This document shows positions 54,401-64,000 of a DNA stretch of 64,000 bases, one piece after another. Each line of letters starts with the position of its first letter. The stretch's first letter is position 1. This DNA is from Mytilus edulis (Eukaryota > Mollusca > Bivalvia > Mytilida > Mytilidae): contig NC_092349.1 in assembly GCF_963676685.1 (NCBI RefSeq), forward strand, positions 34,764,293 through 34,828,292, in the 5' to 3' direction. The translations under genes were made by a program, and so were the position numbers. The notes below the pieces were generated by a model that saw only the letters and a list, made by a program, of their open reading frames with translations, did not search any database and had not been told where the DNA came from.

Positions 54401-55524
54401 CATCATTAACACTTTTAAGTGTGAAATTTAGTTTTTAAAAAAAAGAAAAAAACAACACCAAATAAGTAACTGTTAAATCGTAACAGAAAAAGGAGAGAAA
54501 AATCATGCCAGACATATATTGTATTGGATTGCAGTAGTTTTAATAAATATTTATATGACAAAAGTATCATGGAAAACATAAACTGATCATGAATGTGTCA
54601 GAAGAGATAGTAGTAAGCATTATCTACTTCAGAGTTATAATTAGTCATATGCCACTAGAAACTATTACAGCAAAATGCAATGAGTGTGTAGGGAAAAGTA
54701 ATACCTTTGACTAGCTTCCTTGCTAGCTGGACCGTGAAGTCATAACAAGGAAAAGTAGGTTACCCTCCTTTCGGAGTAGTCTAGTTGGCCAAACGACGAA
54801 ACGAAAAGCTCCAAGCGATTGTACAGGAAGGCTCCGAGTGATATTACAGTAAACTTGCAAGCGATTGTACAGTCAATGAAAATATCCGACATGAAGAAAA
54901 TTAATATATTTAGATTTCTACCGGGACAATGGCTTTGAAACTTTCAGATAGGTAAGACTATATATCAGAAAAGGTACATGTGAAAATTCAGGTGGCAAAC
55001 ATTGATTTTTTTATGTTTATTTGACATTTTTGATCGCTGTTGTGTGACAATTTTGATCATTTTACACAGAGCTCCACCATTCTAAGGAAAACGCTTGAAT
55101 GCATATATCTTTCTTATTATTTTATTGGTTCATATTTACATAAAGAATGTTTTAGCTATCAAAACATGAAGCAGAAATGTTATATAGCAACATAAAAGTT
55201 CATAAAAGTTTCCATCAAGCAACTTGTTATTTTGCAAATGTCGGAGCACCGCTTGACAGTCTCCCGAATGACCAAATTAGTAGATAACCGTACAGTTCCG
55301 TTCCCACACTGTGTTATTTGTGTTTTGTGTTCAGCTGTTGAGAGACTGACATGCAGGTAAATATATACGAAATAAGGAGATGTGGTTCCGTTATTTACAG
55401 TTACGTTATCAAGTTAAAAATAATAAAAATAGAGCAATTTAAAAGGTATATGTACTTTAAACTTTCTTCAAGTGACTGCGATTATTCGTATTGTTATCAA
55501 TTACTATTGTGTGGGTCGTTAATT

Positions 55525-55713
55525 ACATAATAGTCCTTGAATTACTGGTCATTATCGCGATATATGGACTGACCACAGGACAGTGGTATTAACTAAGATA
55601 GTGATAATGACTGAGCCGAAGGCGAAGTCATTATCGCTGTCATAGTCAATACCACTGTCCTACGGGCAGTCCATATATCACGATAATGACCAGTTATTCA
55701 AGAACTATTATGT
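55525..55713. repeat. Near-perfect foldback palindrome, 189 bp
   Basis: ACATAATAGTCCTTGAATTA at the left pairs with TAATTCAAGAACTATTATGT-like sequence at the right. Further in, CTGGTCATTATCGCGATATA, GGACAGTGGTATT and GATAATGAC pair with their complements. The loop is about 14 bases. It is a MITE or hairpin element with high arm identity, hence fairly young. Confidence 0.85.
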
Positions 55714-56032
55714 TTATTTCATTGAGGAACCACGTTTTTGAAAATTCTCATAAATTCAAAATGTCCAAAGCAAACTCGAGTAGTTGCACGATTTCTATAT
55801 TAAACAAAGAGTGAACGCCAGTCGTAGTAATACTGCCATTCATTTTATTTCAATTTTTCAGTATATGAATACTAAATCAAGTTCTCTATAATTTTATAAT
55901 ATACCAAAACATATGGTAAACATGTCTCTGTTTAATGCAAACTTTTGAGTATACAAATTTCGGAGGTGTTAATCCTTTAATTAGTTTACGTGATTGCCAA
56001 TTATCAAACAAAATTACAATTATTAACGTAAA

Positions 56033-56199
56033 CAGTGGCGGATCCAGAAATTTTCATAAGTGGGGGCCCACTGATTGACCTAAGAGGGGGCCCGCTCCAG
56101 TCACGCTTCAGTGATTCCCTATATAAGCAACCAAAATTTTTCCCAAAAAGGGGGGGCCCGGGCCCCCTGCATGGGTCCCCCCCCCTAAATCCGCCTCTG
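56033..56199. mobile_element. MITE with CAGTGGCGGAT ends
   Basis: CAGTGGCGGATCCAG (56033) is matched in reverse by CAGAGGCGGATTTAG (56199 leftward). Direct repeats GTAAA flank it (56028-56032, 56200-56204). The interior is G/C-run rich (GGGGGGGCCCGGGCCCCC). This MITE type with CAGNGGCGGAT ends is widespread in animals. The frame across it is not a gene. Confidence 0.8.
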
Positions 56200-57088
56200 G
56201 TAAAGATGTATGCTGTATGGTTTATATGTTTGTTACATATTTTTGTTTATTTGTATGACTGGATAAATAAATAAAATATATTAAACAAAACCTTTTCATG
56301 TTTCTTATACTATATTGGTATGATTGTCCATAAGCTTCAGACATTCCATAATATATGTTTCCATCAACAAATTCACAAATATGGGAACATTTAAATTGTC
56401 AACAAACAGTATTCAACCGTGACAATGAACAAAGCAATGAGAACATTCCTAAATGATGATTTGTCATGTTATCAGGGTGAAAATTTGATTCGTGAGATAC
56501 ATTTGTAAGGGGTTAGTTTGTTTTGGTGTCCTTGTTATGGAAAATTCTACAGTAGTCTCTGTCTTGGAAAGATGTTCTGCAAAAGGAATGACTCTAAACT
56601 ATAAGAAAGAAGAAAAATACAGAATTATTAAACTATATAATTATATGATGATCATGACTAATATAACTCGAATTGCCTTCCGTAGAACCTTTACCATGTT
56701 TAACATGTTTAATACAGTGAGTACTGTTTTAAATTTCACCAAGACTGATTTTCTCTACAAATCTTTTGACTCGTAGAAGTAGACTATAAAATCATAAAAG
56801 ATTTGTTTAGAACAAGGATTTGTATACTATACAAATCCTTGTTTAGAATAATATATTTTTTACAGATATAATGAAAAGATCAGTAACATATATATGTGCT
56901 AGTAATTTGTATTTATATATCATGTTAATCGTCATTGACAGCGACAGTCAACATTCCTATAGTTTCAACTTCATATAAAATAATTAAGATGCCTTAAATT
57001 TATATCACATTACGATAAAAATAATTCTTCAGAAATAGTTTATAACTGATAATGAAGAAATAATCAGTGGCGCACACACTTAAGTTTT
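56200..57088. other. No gene; short perfect palindrome
   Basis: A perfect 33-bp palindrome (16-bp arms AACAAGGATTTGTATA around one base) lies at 56811-56843. Otherwise no feature. Confidence 0.6.
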
Positions 57089-57214
57089 ACCAGAGACATA
57101 TATACGTATATATGTCACAGGCACTTGTTTCAATCCATAGCAAGGTCGACTATCCATATGGATAGTCGACCTTGCTATGGATAGAAACAAGTGCCTGTGA
57201 TATATGTCTCTGGT
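57089..57214. repeat. Palindrome centred on CCATATGG, 126 bp
   Basis: Arms run out from the centre at 57157/57158: ATGGATAGTCGACCTTGCTA, TGGATAGAAACAAGTGCCTG and TGATATATGTCTCTGGT on the right each have their complement on the left. Only a few changes and a small indel (in the left-arm ATATATACGTATATATG) separate them. There is essentially no loop. It can form a long hairpin and marks a recent foldback or inverted duplication. Confidence 0.88.
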
Positions 57215-57219
57215 TCTAC

Positions 57220-57522
57220 TCAGCAATTATATTTTAATTCATTTCCAGTATTGTCACGTACGGATACAGACAAAGATACACGTATATTGTTTTGTTGTTT
57301 TTTGTTTATATCTGTTTTGAAAGAAAGTTTTTTAATAGTAAAATTTACAGGGTAATGATCTGATTCTCCCGGACAATACGCAAGGCCATTAAATCTGTAA
57401 TTTCCCCCGGGCAATTTCATCAAGATTTGTAGAATACATACAAATCCAACCATAAATGCCTTCAAAATATTTTTTAAAACAAAAGCGTTTTTAGAATATA
57501 TAGAAAAAAATGCAGGTGACAA
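57220..57522 (-). CDS. Unsupported 100-codon frame, possible exon
   Basis: The frame has a hydrophobic N-terminal segment (LKAFMVGFVCILQILM) then GGNYRFNGLAYCPGESDHYP and SLSVSVRDNTGNELKYNC. This looks somewhat like a small secreted domain, but no family is recognised. It abuts the palindrome at 57089-57214. Low support; could be chance in AT-rich DNA. Confidence 0.2.
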   Translation of the reverse strand: MSPAFFSIYSKNAFVLKNILKAFMVGFVCILQILMKLPGGNYRFNGLAYCPGESDHYPVNFTIKKLSFKTDINKKQQNNIRVSLSVSVRDNTGNELKYNC

Positions 57523-58021
57523 ATACTTTTGGCCACTGTAGGCCCCTACTTATAATAAAAAAAATATTGGATAATTCAACTGGAATTTGAATAAAAATTG
57601 AGTGCGAACGTATAGGGTGCGAACAGACCTAGGGGGCGAACGTGTATTGGGCACAAACATGACAAACGTGTTGGAGACCACTCCCTTCAAGGTGCAAAAC
57701 ATATAATTGTGTTGTAAGGATAAGACGAAAAAGTAATTAGACACACAAACAACCAAATGAGGGACAATTTAAACCACGGCTTGTGCAGGTAGGTCGAATC
57801 CCCATGATCCATCATCCTGATCATCCAGATGCGGATTTTTGGATTTTTAAAAAGGGGGAGGGGAATCTAGAACGAAGAACCAGTCTATGCATGCTATAGG
57901 CAACATTAGGCAGGAGGGATCCATCCATTTTTTTTACAGGGGGTTAACTATATGTCCCCAATAAAATGTATGATCGTCCAAACCATGGACACTCCTCCCC
58001 ATGGTTCTTCATTGCACAGTT
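57523..58021. other. No supported feature
   Basis: Mixed sequence with G-rich words near 57600-57660 and 57850; no gene or clear repeat. Confidence 0.35.
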
Positions 58022-58508
58022 AGGGGACTTACTGAAATAAGTGATTTTTAAATCACTTATTTGAGTAGCAAATTCGAAGTTTTGTCACAAATTGTGATTT
58101 TGTAGTTTTACCAAAATTTTAAACACATAGGTTTAAAAAATATCTTTTCATTAGTAAAATTGAAAAAAATGAATTGTTTGATTCTTTTAAGTATCAAGGT
58201 TTATGCCTTTGATGCTATCATTCCTGCAAATTCTATTTTAGTTGAAAAAATGCTATAATAATGGCTTTACATAATGAACTGATACTTTCGTAACAGATTT
58301 TTCCCAACAGTGGGAGTATTTTTCCTGTAAAGTTCAAGGTTTTATCTTTCAGATTATATAATAAAATTCTACTGTTCGCGATAAAAATTTCACTGCTCGG
58401 GGGTGTTGAAATTAGTGGGGGTTATTAAAATAATGATACTTAAAGAAGTGATTTTTGGGAAGGAAATTGAGGTATGATACTTAAACAAGTGATTTTTATG
58501 TCATTATC

Positions 58509-61500
58509 CTAGGCCAGAATTTTTTAATTTGTTGGTTTACGGATCCGCCGACCCGATTTTGCCGATTTCCAGAATAAAAATAAAATTGACCTTCATGATT
58601 TTTTATTCCCGCCGACCTTAACAAATGCATTATCCCTGGAAAATAATTAAACAATCTGGTTTTTTTTTATGAAATGAAATGCATTATATAACCTTGTTCT
58701 TGATTCAGGATATTCCCCTGAAACATGGCAATATTCTCTATTAGTGCCAATATTTAAGTCGGGAGATTCCAAAGACCCAAATAACTACAGAGGAATATCT
58801 CTTATAAATGGTATTGCCAAAATATTTAGCTAAATTTTAAATAACAGAATAATTAAATATATGGAAAACAAATTTAGCCAGGAACAATTTGGATTTCTTC
58901 CTAGATTAAGAACTACAGATAGTCTATTTGTATTTAAAACTTTGATTAATAAATATTTAAATTTAAAAAAGAAACCATTATATATTTGTTTTGTTGACTT
59001 ACGTAAAGCATTTGACTCCATTTGGAGAACAGCTTTATTATATAAAATTTTGTCCCAGGGTATCGGCAGTAAAATGTATCAAGTAATAAAAAATATGTAT
59101 TCAACCACTAAATCTTCAATAAAGATTAATAATAAAATCACTAACTGGTTTGAAGTAACTAGAGGGGTAAAACAAGGGGATTCTTTAAGTCCAACCCTAT
59201 TCAATATTTTCATAAATGATCTACCTCAAATTTTTAAACAGGATGACTGTGATCCCCTGAAAATAGAACAGACAAATATTGGAAGCCTCCTATTTGCTGA
59301 TGATATTTTGATAATGTCTGAAACTAAAGAGGGTCTTCAGTCAAGTTTAAACCATTTGTCTCAATACTGTGATAAATGGCAGTTAACTGTAAATTGTAAA
59401 AAAAACTAAAACTATGATTTTAAGCACAAGTAACAATAGGAAAAATCTTAACCATTCTTTTAATTATAATGGTGATAAATTAGAGCAAATGGAAAAGTTT
59501 AAATTTCTTGGTAATATCATTAGTCAGAATGGAAATCTTATTCATTCAGCACAAGAATTAGCCAAAAAATCTATGAAAGTAATGTATTCTATAAAAACAT
59601 ATTGTAATTCGATTCATCAGACTCCTGTAAATTTGTCAAACCATTTATTTAACTCACTCGTCAGACCAATATTAACTTATAACAGTGAAATATGGTATAT
59701 GGATGCATACTCATCCTTTTATAAAGCTTCAATGAAAGGAGATAAAAATAACAAAAAAGTAGATACTCTTAATTTCATTGACAAAAGTCCACCTGATAAA
59801 GTACTAAATAAATTTAATAAGTTAACTTTAGGAGTAAAAAAATGCTTTTGCAATATAGCTGCTCGATCTGAATTAGGCAGCTACCCTATTGATTGCTTTA
59901 TAAAAAGACAAACTCTTCTTTTTCATGATAGACTATTAAGGGAAGAAACTAGTCCCTTACTAAAAGAGACACTAAATTTGGCAAAAACTTTACATAGTGC
60001 AGGTATTTATTCTTGGTACTCCTATGTAAATCATGTCAGAAGTCAAAATGATTTAGAAATTGTTAACCAAAATAAAGATAAAAATAATAGGCTAATATAC
60101 AAACAAAATCTAGAAAACTCCTATGAAAATTTATATAATGATAAAATATTAAATTTACAAGAGAATAGCAAACTCCAACTTTTAAAAAAAATAAAGAAAA
60201 GCTATAACTTTGAACCATACCTATTTTCTCAAAACTTTGAATATAGACAACTAATTTCTAAATTTCGAATAAGTGACCACTGCTTATTAATAGAAACTGG
60301 CAGATACAGGAATATTCCCAGAGATTTAAGACTATGTACACATTGTGATGTACTAGATGATGAGTTTCATTTCTTTTTTAAATGTAAAATAAATGAACAA
60401 TTAAGAAAAGAATTTTTAAATGAAAATAAATATAATAACTTAAATGATATAGATAAATTAAAACATATCCTCAATCCTGAAACAAAACAGGACACTTGCA
60501 AATTAGGCTCCTTTTTAAAAAAAGGCACTAAGACTGAGGGCAGGGAGTCCTTGATATAATTTGAATCTCTTATATATTGATTTAAAAAAAAAAGACAAAT
60601 TATAGTTCAAAGTGTCTCCATTGTTTATTTTCATTGTTTTATGTAAACTGTATATTATGTATAATGTTTTAAGCCATTGGTCCATATGGGCGTAAAGTGC
60701 TTTTCAATAAAGAATTTAATCACTAACAAAATTGATAACACTTTCTGTAGTGAAAAAATAAAACTTCCAGTTTACGTTTCTAAAAATTGACAAATCAATT
60801 ATAAATGACCTTGAAATGTCGTTTGCGCAAATAATTTTGCGAAACGAAACCTGTGTTTAAAACCAACTACACAATGAGTTCGTTTCCCGTATTTGTAATC
60901 AGTCCGTAAGATGCATCATCTGATAGAAATAGACTTGTCCAAATGTACACAGGTGGAAGACATCAAGTTAAAGTACTGAATATTAAATAATCATTTTGAA
61001 TTTTCTTGTTTTATAGATAATAAAAAAATATCGTCCATTTGGATAAAAAAAACGGGAATGCATGACAACAGATTAACCCGATATTCTCGTTTTTCCAGTG
61101 GACGAGTCTATTTCGTTTTTGACACGTGTGTTGAAACTTATTTTCGTACGACGTTTTTACATTTTTTTTCTTTATCAGTTTTCGTGCTTGAAGATCATAC
61201 TTCAACAAGTTTTCTGGAGTTGATAAAGAGCTACGCGAATCTGTTTTTCTTGTTTGTGAAATGACGATTTAATTTCGTCTTTTCCGTGCATCCCCCCTTT
61301 TTTGTACGGAAAATTATTAGAATGTCATGCGATGTTTATGACAGCTGAGCAATACAATTTCATCTAACTAAAATCTAAGAAATTATGACAAAATAGCATA
61401 ACAAACATATTGTCAGAAAGGTGAAATATATATTTATTTGCATATTTTTCTGTCTTGAAAGATATTTTTTTTCTTTTTTTTCCCGACCGACCGACCCGAC

Positions 61501-61552
61501 TTTTTCATGGGGAAAATCCGTAAACCAACAAATTAAAAAACCCTGGCCCTAG
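58509..61552. mobile_element. Inner TIR element carrying a LINE insertion
   Basis: TTTTTTAATTTGTTGGTTTA plus CGGAT (from 58521) has an exact inverted match at 61515-61540, with CTAGG(G)CCAG outside it on both sides. Next to both arms are CCGACC-rich words. Without the LINE it would be about 1 kb. Its right part (60735-61450) has one 68-codon frame of no known family. Confidence 0.75.
58672..60730 (+). pseudogene. 5'-truncated LINE ORF2 with RT, one stop and one frameshift
   Basis: It starts within the RT: GYSPETWQYSLLVPIFKSGD, NNYRGISLINGIAKIF, then a TAA at 58831. From 58861 an open frame gives QFGFLPRLRTTDSLF, CFVDLRKAFDSIW (first catalytic Asp), VKQGDSLSPTLFNIFINDL and SLLFADDILIM (catalytic FADD at 59293-59304). 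An extra A in the A-run near 59397-59404 shifts the frame. The second frame (59414-60559) has the thumb and C-terminal domain, including LCTHCDVLDDEFHFFFKC. The 3' end has an AATAAAG near 60707. Two lesions only, so it is the best-kept retroelement in the window, yet not functional. Confidence 0.88.
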
Positions 61553-61836
61553 ATTCAGTACAAGGTCATCACCTGAAATGACCTGGTCATCCTAGACAAC
61601 ACAGATGTTGGTTCTGATAAGTTTAGAAACATAATTAGTCCCTGGATCATTAGTATTCTATATTTAAAGCTACAGTAAAATTAAATCACTTCTTCTAGTG
61701 ATTATTTTGTACTACTTAAATAGGTGATTATTAAAGAAAGACAACTCTTTCTTTCAACCTTTATGGAAATAATGTTACTTGAATCAGTGATTTAGAAAAT
61801 CACTCATTTAAGTAAGTCCCCTGACTGTTGCATGCA

Positions 61837-61980
61837 AAACGTTAGCTGCCGAACCGTAGCTCTTAGGTCCTTATATTATTTTGTGAGTATTTGCGGACCA
61901 TACTATTTGCGGACTATGGTCTGCAAATTGTCAAAAAATAACATAAGGACCTAAGAGCGACGGTTCCGCAGCTAGCAAAA
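61837..61980. repeat. Foldback hairpin, about 60-bp arms
   Basis: GTTAGCTGCCGAACCGTAGC with TCTTAGGTCCTTAT pairs with ATAAGGACCTAAGAGCGACG and GTTCCGCAGCTAGC, and inner GCGGACCATA pairs with TATGGTCTGC. It lies just outside the outer nested element. Non-coding. Confidence 0.85.
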
Positions 61981-62246
61981 CTTCTGTAGATGTATTTATA
62001 CCAGATTAACGTAGGAAGGCGGCGTCACAGAAAAAAAAGTAGACTTGCCAGACGTCATAATTATTTTGACTATTAGTATTACTACATATGTACATATGAA
62101 GCTTTTATGAATAAGAGTTATACAGGCACAAGCCAATCCTGCTCCAAAAGTGGCACCTGTCATGTTGCTCTGACATGTTAGTACAAAGTCAATTATTATT
62201 CAAAATGGTATCACCGTATGTCACAATATAGAAAAAGATAACCTGA

Positions 62247-62468
62247 TTGTGGTTATGTCCCAGGTCCCCTTATCATGCTTATGGAGCTCTTTATAAGGGT
62301 AATAATGAGGATACTTTCATGACCAATAACAGTAAAAAATTCTTGCCAAATGATGTTAACGCTAACCTGGGAACAGTTTATCTAACGGGAAATGAATCTG
62401 ATAGGCTTTTCAGTATGAAATTGATAAAATCTCGGACTTTCCGAGACTTCCTAAGACATGGATTTTGA
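62247..62468 (+). CDS. Possible coding fragment, unknown
   Basis: The frame contains NNEDTFMTNNSKKFLPNDVN, ANLGTVYLTGNESDRLFSMK and SRTFRDFLRHGF before a stop. Composition is coding-like from about residue 18; the start is not convincing. No domain is recognised; could be an exon or an old repeated ORF. Confidence 0.25.
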   Translation: MWLCPRSPYHAYGALYKGNNEDTFMTNNSKKFLPNDVNANLGTVYLTGNESDRLFSMKLIKSRTFRDFLRHGF

Positions 62469-64000
62469 TAGCGTCTGACCATTGCTGACTGAAATATTGT
62501 AGGAACTGGTCCATAAATTACCACATAACTCTAATCGTAAATAAATACAAGTTTTATCATTTAGTAGATCATTTGTAGATAAAGGTAGTTAAAGACAATG
62601 TTGATCGGTGCGTGTCATTGTATAATCAGACGAGTGTACAAAGTTGTAGGTGATAATTGGATGTTATTGTAGCAACAAGGGACACACTGCCTTTATTCCA
62701 ACCATGATTTTACTTTGTTCATCATTAAGCGTCTTCATGCTTCTATGAAAAGAAGTAATTCTTACAAGAAAAGAATTTGGAAACCATTAATAAAGCAATA
62801 GCAGAATACATAGGTCATGTAGGTACCTATCCTAATATATCCTAAATAACAAATGTTTAATTTCTTCATCCATTAATACATTAAAAAAAACACTTTATAC
62901 TACCGTATATATTAAAATAAAAACTGACGCGATTGGAAGCAGTACCTCTGGCGAATGGAAGCCAGTCGAAATGGTACGGATTTGCAGGTAAAATATTGTC
63001 TATTTTGGGGAAGAAAGTTAAATGAACACTTAGACCACACAACCTATACACAGCCTGACAACTTATTGTATTATTCTTTCCAAGGTGCAAGAGGACAAAC
63101 ACATTTTGGCAGAATAATTTTAACAAACATTTTCACATCAAAAACATTTTATTTTATAAAATTTCTTTTTATAGTTTACTTACATACTTACAATGAACTT
63201 TCACTTTCACTTTCAGTGGCTATTAATAACGTTACTTACATTTTACCATTGTAACATTGTGACGTTAAAAATTTTACAACCCGTTTTTGTACTTCAGCAT
63301 GATTTTATGTATTGTTTTTATCCTGATGACGGTGCCCTAGTCACCGAAACATGTCCATCAATAAATTTCTTCAGCAGTCCCTAAAGTGTTGTTGTTATAA
63401 GACTCTCTACATTTTATGTTTTTTATCATAATGACCCTTCATACCCGAGGTATCTACTTTATGGACTCTGCTGTACTACAGATTCACCAGGTGTTGGTTC
63501 ACTTTTGTTTGTAATTAAAATAAAAATGTCAATGCATATTTTTTGATATATTTATCTTAATAAATTTTTTTTTAATTTTCTTGTCGCTTCTTGTTGCTTA
63601 ATTTATTCTTTTTGACGCTAATTAATAGTGAGACAGAAAAAAATAGTCTGATTTTGACATCTGGACATACATGTATCATGCCAAATTTTTTCCAAAAATG
63701 ACGCTAACAATAATTATTTGAGACATCTGAAGCAACATGGTAAAGATATTAAGACGAATCACAGTAAAATTTTAACCAATTTGAAGCTAACAGTACTAGT
63801 AAAAAATTACCATTTCATGCCTGACGGTAAACAAATGGTAAGGGGCGTTTATTTTTACTTACCTGATATGTTCAATTCAGTTACATATTTATTGGAAAGA
63901 GCACAATTATTAATAGAGGCATGATCCAAATACATCTACAATAATAATATTAAAACAACATATAAATGAAATAAAGATGCATATAACAATTAAGTCATAA
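62469..64000. other. No supported gene; one hammerhead-like motif
   Basis: Several short frames (62881-63254, 63193-63384, 63718-63924) lack family likeness or splice support. 63323-63356 carries a CTGATGA...GAAA...GTC arrangement (see findings). The rest is AT-rich. Confidence 0.4.

Larger units (their letters stand above)
51922..55313. mobile_element. 3.4-kb element with about 500-bp terminal inverted repeats
   Basis: CACAGTGTGGGAACGGAACT begins at 51922 and its reverse complement ends at 55313. The arms (51922 to about 52430 and about 54786 to 55313) stay alike throughout: for example GGTCATTCGGGAGACTGTCA, GGTGCTCCGACATTTGCAAA, CCATTCTAAGGAAAACG and AAGCGATTGTACAGGAAGGC on one arm or its complement on the other. 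Both ends are flanked by TTATT (51917-51921, 55314-55318), a 5-bp candidate target duplication. The spacer contains only other repeats (GATGTGG copies at 52600-52840 and 53870-54400; a small inverted pair with a hammerhead at 53320-53550) and no transposase, so it is non-autonomous. Long-arm foldback structure. Confidence 0.85.
58022..61822. mobile_element. Outer TIR element of a three-level nest
   Basis: The left end AGGGGACTTACTGAAATAAG with GTGATTTTTAAATCACTTAT pairs with the right end (inverted) AGGGGACTTACTTAAATGAG and GTGATTTTCTAAATCACTGA. Similar ACTTAAATAAGTGATT words recur inside both flanks (58445, 58490, 61700, 61720). It contains a second TIR element at 58509-61552, which contains a LINE. 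Confidence 0.7.

Noticed and set aside
56035-56274. A 79-codon frame beginning MADPEIFISGG
   Set aside because: It reads across a MITE with CAGTGGCGGAT ends and G/C runs; this protein-like text is a well-known by-product of that MITE.
1-64000. tRNA, rRNA or CRISPR loci
   Set aside because: No cloverleaf with intact A and B boxes outside the SINE heads, no rRNA words and no regularly spaced identical short repeats with unique spacers were found; the direct repeats seen have 31-, 35- or about 160-bp units without spacers.

Overview
The window looks like nuclear DNA of a marine mussel, probably Mytilus or a close relative. It is AT-rich and gene-poor and has spliced genes with GT/AG introns. 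Dispersed repeats fill most of it, and I recognise many of them as common in Mytilus sequence: the hammerhead-bearing repeat with core GACGAAACGCGCGTCTGGCG, the GATGTGGTATGATTG repeat, a CGAGAC-ended repeat, bivalve-type SINEs, Penelope-like elements and several LINE lineages. The species call is from recall; no database was searched.

Genes. Two tandem minus-strand paralogues encode secreted proteins with a C-terminal domain like that of short-chain collagen C4. The complete copy has exons 16553-16235, 13943-13869 and 13476-12983 (295 aa). The second has exons 7210-6883 and 4036-3962 and runs off the left edge. A transposase-like gene at 21423-23709 (minus) has a PHD-like ORF followed by a 666-aa ORF with YSDGCTYQNRN and GHTQMECDSIH motifs; an inverted repeat pair lies outside it at 20571 and 24479. 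A RING-less two-B-box, coiled-coil (TRIM-like) protein is at 43915-44940 (plus). Possible exons or gene relics lie at 38624-38790, 42610-43084 and 16947-17273.

Mobile DNA by region. 1-3.7 kb: a terminal-inverted-repeat (TIR) element with G16/C18 runs, holding a second repeat. 7.4-10.3 kb: a dead Penelope-like RT, a SINE and a Jockey-like RT scrap. 11.7-12.3 kb: a SINE inside another repeat, with target duplication. 18-20.3 kb: a dead Penelope RT, then a 161-bp tandem array ending in a Helitron-like hairpin plus CTAG. 24.5-31.8 kb: three broken LINEs interrupted by short elements. 33.2 and 40.1 kb: two copies of a TTAA-flanked element. 36-43.6 kb: CGAGAC-type repeats and a 2.1-kb inverted-repeat element. 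46-47.9 kb: a tandem-containing element, then a head-to-tail dimer of the hammerhead repeat. 51.9-55.3 kb: a 3.4-kb element with about 500-bp terminal inverted repeats. 55-62 kb: a run of palindromes and a three-level nest (outer TIR element, inner TIR element, LINE).

Most interesting. The most frequent dispersed repeat carries a hammerhead ribozyme. One copy (53435-53478) retains every core base and all stem I, II and III pairs; others are caught at different stages of decay, including loss of the catalytic G8 and G12. Two units stand head to tail with 369 bp between cleavage sites, the layout of a retrozyme that would release a unit-length RNA. Separately, several unrelated repeat families share an internal tandem period of about 161 bp.
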